A program made the position numbers and the translations under genes. The notes under the pieces were generated by a model. That model was not told the DNA's origin and did no database searches. It was given only the letters and a program-made list of their open reading frames with translations. Shown one piece after another: positions 59,731-61,326 of a stretch of 61,326 nucleotides of DNA. Source of the stretch: Streptomyces sp. BK340 (lineage in GTDB: Bacteria; Actinomycetota; Actinomycetes; Streptomycetales; Streptomycetaceae); NCBI RefSeq assembly GCF_007827595.1, contig NZ_VISR01000043.1, positions 1-61,326 on the forward strand, written 5' to 3'. Each line of letters starts with the position of its first letter. Position 1 is the stretch's first letter.

Positions 59731-60858
59731 ATGTCCGTCCCGCTCGGGGTGCCCACCGTGCCGTTGCGCCTCGCTCCACGCCGCGTCAGCCGGCAGATCA
59801 GGGTCGGCTCCGTCGCCGTCGGCGGCGACGCGCCCGTCTCGGTCCAGTCCATGACCACGACCCCGACCGCCGACGTCGGGGCCACCCTCCAGCAGATCGC
59901 CGAGCTGACCGCGGCCGGCTGTCAGATCGTCCGGGTCGCCTGCCCCTCGCAGGACGACGCGGACGCACTGCCGGCCATCGCCCGCAAGTCCCCGATCCCC
60001 GTCGTCGCCGACATCCACTTCCAGCCCCGCTACGTCTTCGCCGCCATCGACGCCGGATGCGCGGGGGTCCGCGTCAACCCGGGCAACATCCGGCAGTTCG
60101 ACGACAACGTCGAGGAGATCGCCCGGGCCGCCGGGGACGCGGGCGTCCCGATCCGGATCGGGGTGAACGCGGGCTCCCTCGACCGGCGCCTGCTCGCCAA
60201 GTACGGCAGGGCCACCCCGCAGGCGCTGGTGGAGTCCGCGCTGTGGGAGTGCTCGCTGTTCGAGGAGCACGGCTTCCGGGACCTCAAGATCTCCGTCAAG
60301 CACAACGACCCGGTGGTCATGGTCAGTGCCTACCGGCTGCTCGCCGAGCAGTGCGACTACCCGCTCCACCTGGGTGTCACCGAGGCCGGACCCGCCTTCC
60401 AGGGCACGATCAAGTCGGCGGTGGCCTTCGGCGCGCTGCTGAGCGAGGGCATCGGCGACACCATCCGCGTGTCGCTGTCGGCCCCGCCCGCCGAGGAGGC
60501 CAAAGTGGGCATCCAGATCCTGGAGTCGCTCAACCTGCGACAGCGCCGGCTGGAGATCGTGTCCTGCCCGTCCTGCGGCCGCGCCCAGGTCGACGTCTAC
60601 AGGCTCGCCGACGAGGTGACCGCCGGGCTGGAGGGCATGGAGGTGCCGCTGCGCGTCGCCGTCATGGGGTGTGTGGTCAACGGCCCGGGCGAGGCCCGCG
60701 AGGCCGACCTCGGTGTCGCCTCCGGCAACGGCAAGGGGCAGATCTTCGTCAAGGGAGAGGTTATCCGGACCGTGCCCGAATCGAAGATCGTGGAGACCCT
60801 CATCGACGAGGCACTCAAGCTCGCCGAGCAGATGGAGAGGGAGAAGGAGCTTCCATGA
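59731..60858 (+). CDS. ispG: 4-hydroxy-3-methylbut-2-en-1-yl diphosphate synthase
   Basis: A 375-residue IspG/GcpE. The TIM-barrel part contains SVQSMTTTPTADVGATLQQI, HFQPRYVFAAIDAG and RVNPGNI. The iron-sulfur cysteines are in SCPSCGR and MGCVVNGPGE. It reduces MEcPP to HMBPP and needs electrons from ferredoxin or flavodoxin. GAGGAG precedes ATG 59731. Its stop overlaps the ferredoxin start (ATGA), which suggests that ferredoxin may serve it. Confidence 0.95.
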   Translation: MSVPLGVPTVPLRLAPRRVSRQIRVGSVAVGGDAPVSVQSMTTTPTADVGATLQQIAELTAAGCQIVRVACPSQDDADALPAIARKSPIPVVADIHFQPRYVFAAIDAGCAGVRVNPGNIRQFDDNVEEIARAAGDAGVPIRIGVNAGSLDRRLLAKYGRATPQALVESALWECSLFEEHGFRDLKISVKHNDPVVMVSAYRLLAEQCDYPLHLGVTEAGPAFQGTIKSAVAFGALLSEGIGDTIRVSLSAPPAEEAKVGIQILESLNLRQRRLEIVSCPSCGRAQVDVYRLADEVTAGLEGMEVPLRVAVMGCVVNGPGEAREADLGVASGNGKGQIFVKGEVIRTVPESKIVETLIDEALKLAEQMEREKELP

Positions 60859-61175
60859 CCTACGTGATCGCCCAGCCCTGCGTCGACGTCAAGGACAAGG
60901 CCTGCATCGAGGAGTGCCCCGTCGACTGCATCTACGAAGGACAGCGCGCCCTGTACATCCACCCCGACGAGTGCGTGGACTGCGGAGCCTGCGAGCCGGT
61001 CTGCCCCGTAGAGGCGATCTTCTACGAGGACGACACCCCCGCGGAGTGGGCGCAGTACAAGGCGGCGAACGCCGAGTTCTTCGACGACCTCGGCTCGCCG
61101 GGGGGTGCCGCGGCCCACGGGCTGATCGACCGTGACCACCCGGTCGTCGCCGGGCTGCCGGTCCGCACCGCCTGA
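60855..61175 (+). CDS. 7Fe-type ferredoxin
   Basis: A 106-residue ferredoxin. The first half has CVDVKDKACIEECPVDC and the second CVDCGACEPVCPVEAI, the pattern of mixed [3Fe-4S]/[4Fe-4S] actinobacterial ferredoxins. A C-terminal acidic tail follows. It is the last gene of the operon, coupled to ispG, and may feed the P450, IspG and IspH. Confidence 0.92.
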   Translation: MTYVIAQPCVDVKDKACIEECPVDCIYEGQRALYIHPDECVDCGACEPVCPVEAIFYEDDTPAEWAQYKAANAEFFDDLGSPGGAAAHGLIDRDHPVVAGLPVRTA

Positions 61176-61247
61176 GACGCTCCCGCCGCCGGGGTCACCG
61201 CATCCCGGCGGCATCAGGACCTGGGGGACAGGCCCTAGGTGTATTGA

Positions 61248-61326
61248 TCACGAGCGTTGTTGACACTGGGTCTTGATCATGGCGAAGACCTCCGGTGTGG
61301 TGGAGCTGTCTAGGAACGCACCACAC
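61248..61326 (-). pseudogene. possible C-terminal end of a transposase-like ORF
   Basis: A minus-strand frame enters from the right edge and ends at TGA (61248-61250): AFLDSSTTPEVFAMIKTQCQ plus RS. The composition is lower in GC than the cluster. The 25 residues are too few to name a family. An insertion sequence beginning at the cluster border is my guess. Confidence 0.3.

Overview
The window is chromosomal DNA of a Streptomyces-like actinomycete. Base composition is very GC-rich with G/C at most third codon positions. GTG starts and 4-bp ATGA/GTGA gene overlaps are common. Gene families (SHOCT and CBS proteins, MalT-type LuxR regulators, Ser/Thr kinases, AICE-type conjugation genes, a pentalenene synthase) are typical of the genus.

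Layout: (1) 1-17302 holds mostly membrane and stress-type accessory genes: a CBS protein, SHOCT and DUF6325 proteins, a YihY/BrkB membrane protein, a large LuxR/MalT-type ATPase regulator coupled to an MFS exporter, a DUF2252 protein, HdeD-like and PLDc_N-SHOCT membrane proteins, a GH15 glucosidase with a second MFS exporter, and a methylenetetrahydrofolate-reductase-like enzyme. (2) 17434-24760 is a compact four-gene operon: a secreted-looking or processed glycine-rich repeat protein with a short helical N-terminus, a zinc-ribbon/FHA/PqqD-like/M50 membrane metalloprotease, a Ser/Thr kinase and a degenerate kinase. I read it as an uncharacterised peptide-processing and signalling system. (3) 24895-26896 holds DNA alkylation repair genes (Ada-AlkA fusion and an O6-alkylguanine methyltransferase), next to a sirtuin gene that is split in two.

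(4) 27581-44701 is an integrated actinomycete integrative and conjugative element. A serine integrase has inserted it inside the NAD-binding GAGIST coding region of the host sir2 gene. The 3' part of sir2 lies at the left end and the 5' stub at the right end. The conserved backbone at the right has a GntR regulator, a Pra-like protein, an FtsK/TraB translocase, an Spd-like membrane protein, a zinc-knuckle protein, a RepSA-type initiator with an apparent frameshift, a small ORF and the integrase. The left part is AT-richer cargo: a caspase fused to a DnaG-type primase, an EACC1-like partner, a complete Sir2 that resembles the disrupted host protein, a pentapeptide-repeat membrane protein, a polysaccharide-deacetylase lipoprotein and an aminoglycoside-phosphotransferase-like kinase. 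The caspase-primase/EACC1 pair looks like a biological-conflict (anti-phage or anti-plasmid) module and is the most unusual content of the window.

(5) 45347-61175 is a sesquiterpenoid cluster of the pentalenolactone/neopentalenolactone family. It has a MarR regulator, a self-resistance-type GAPDH, tailoring enzymes (PtlH, F, E, D and P450 PtlI types), exporter PtlG, FPP synthase, and pentalenene synthase with all known catalytic residues at their known positions. It ends in its own precursor-supply block (ispH, dxs, ispG and a ferredoxin). No second P450 of the PenM type lies inside the window, so the product may be of the neopentalenolactone type. The right edge carries a possible transposase remnant.
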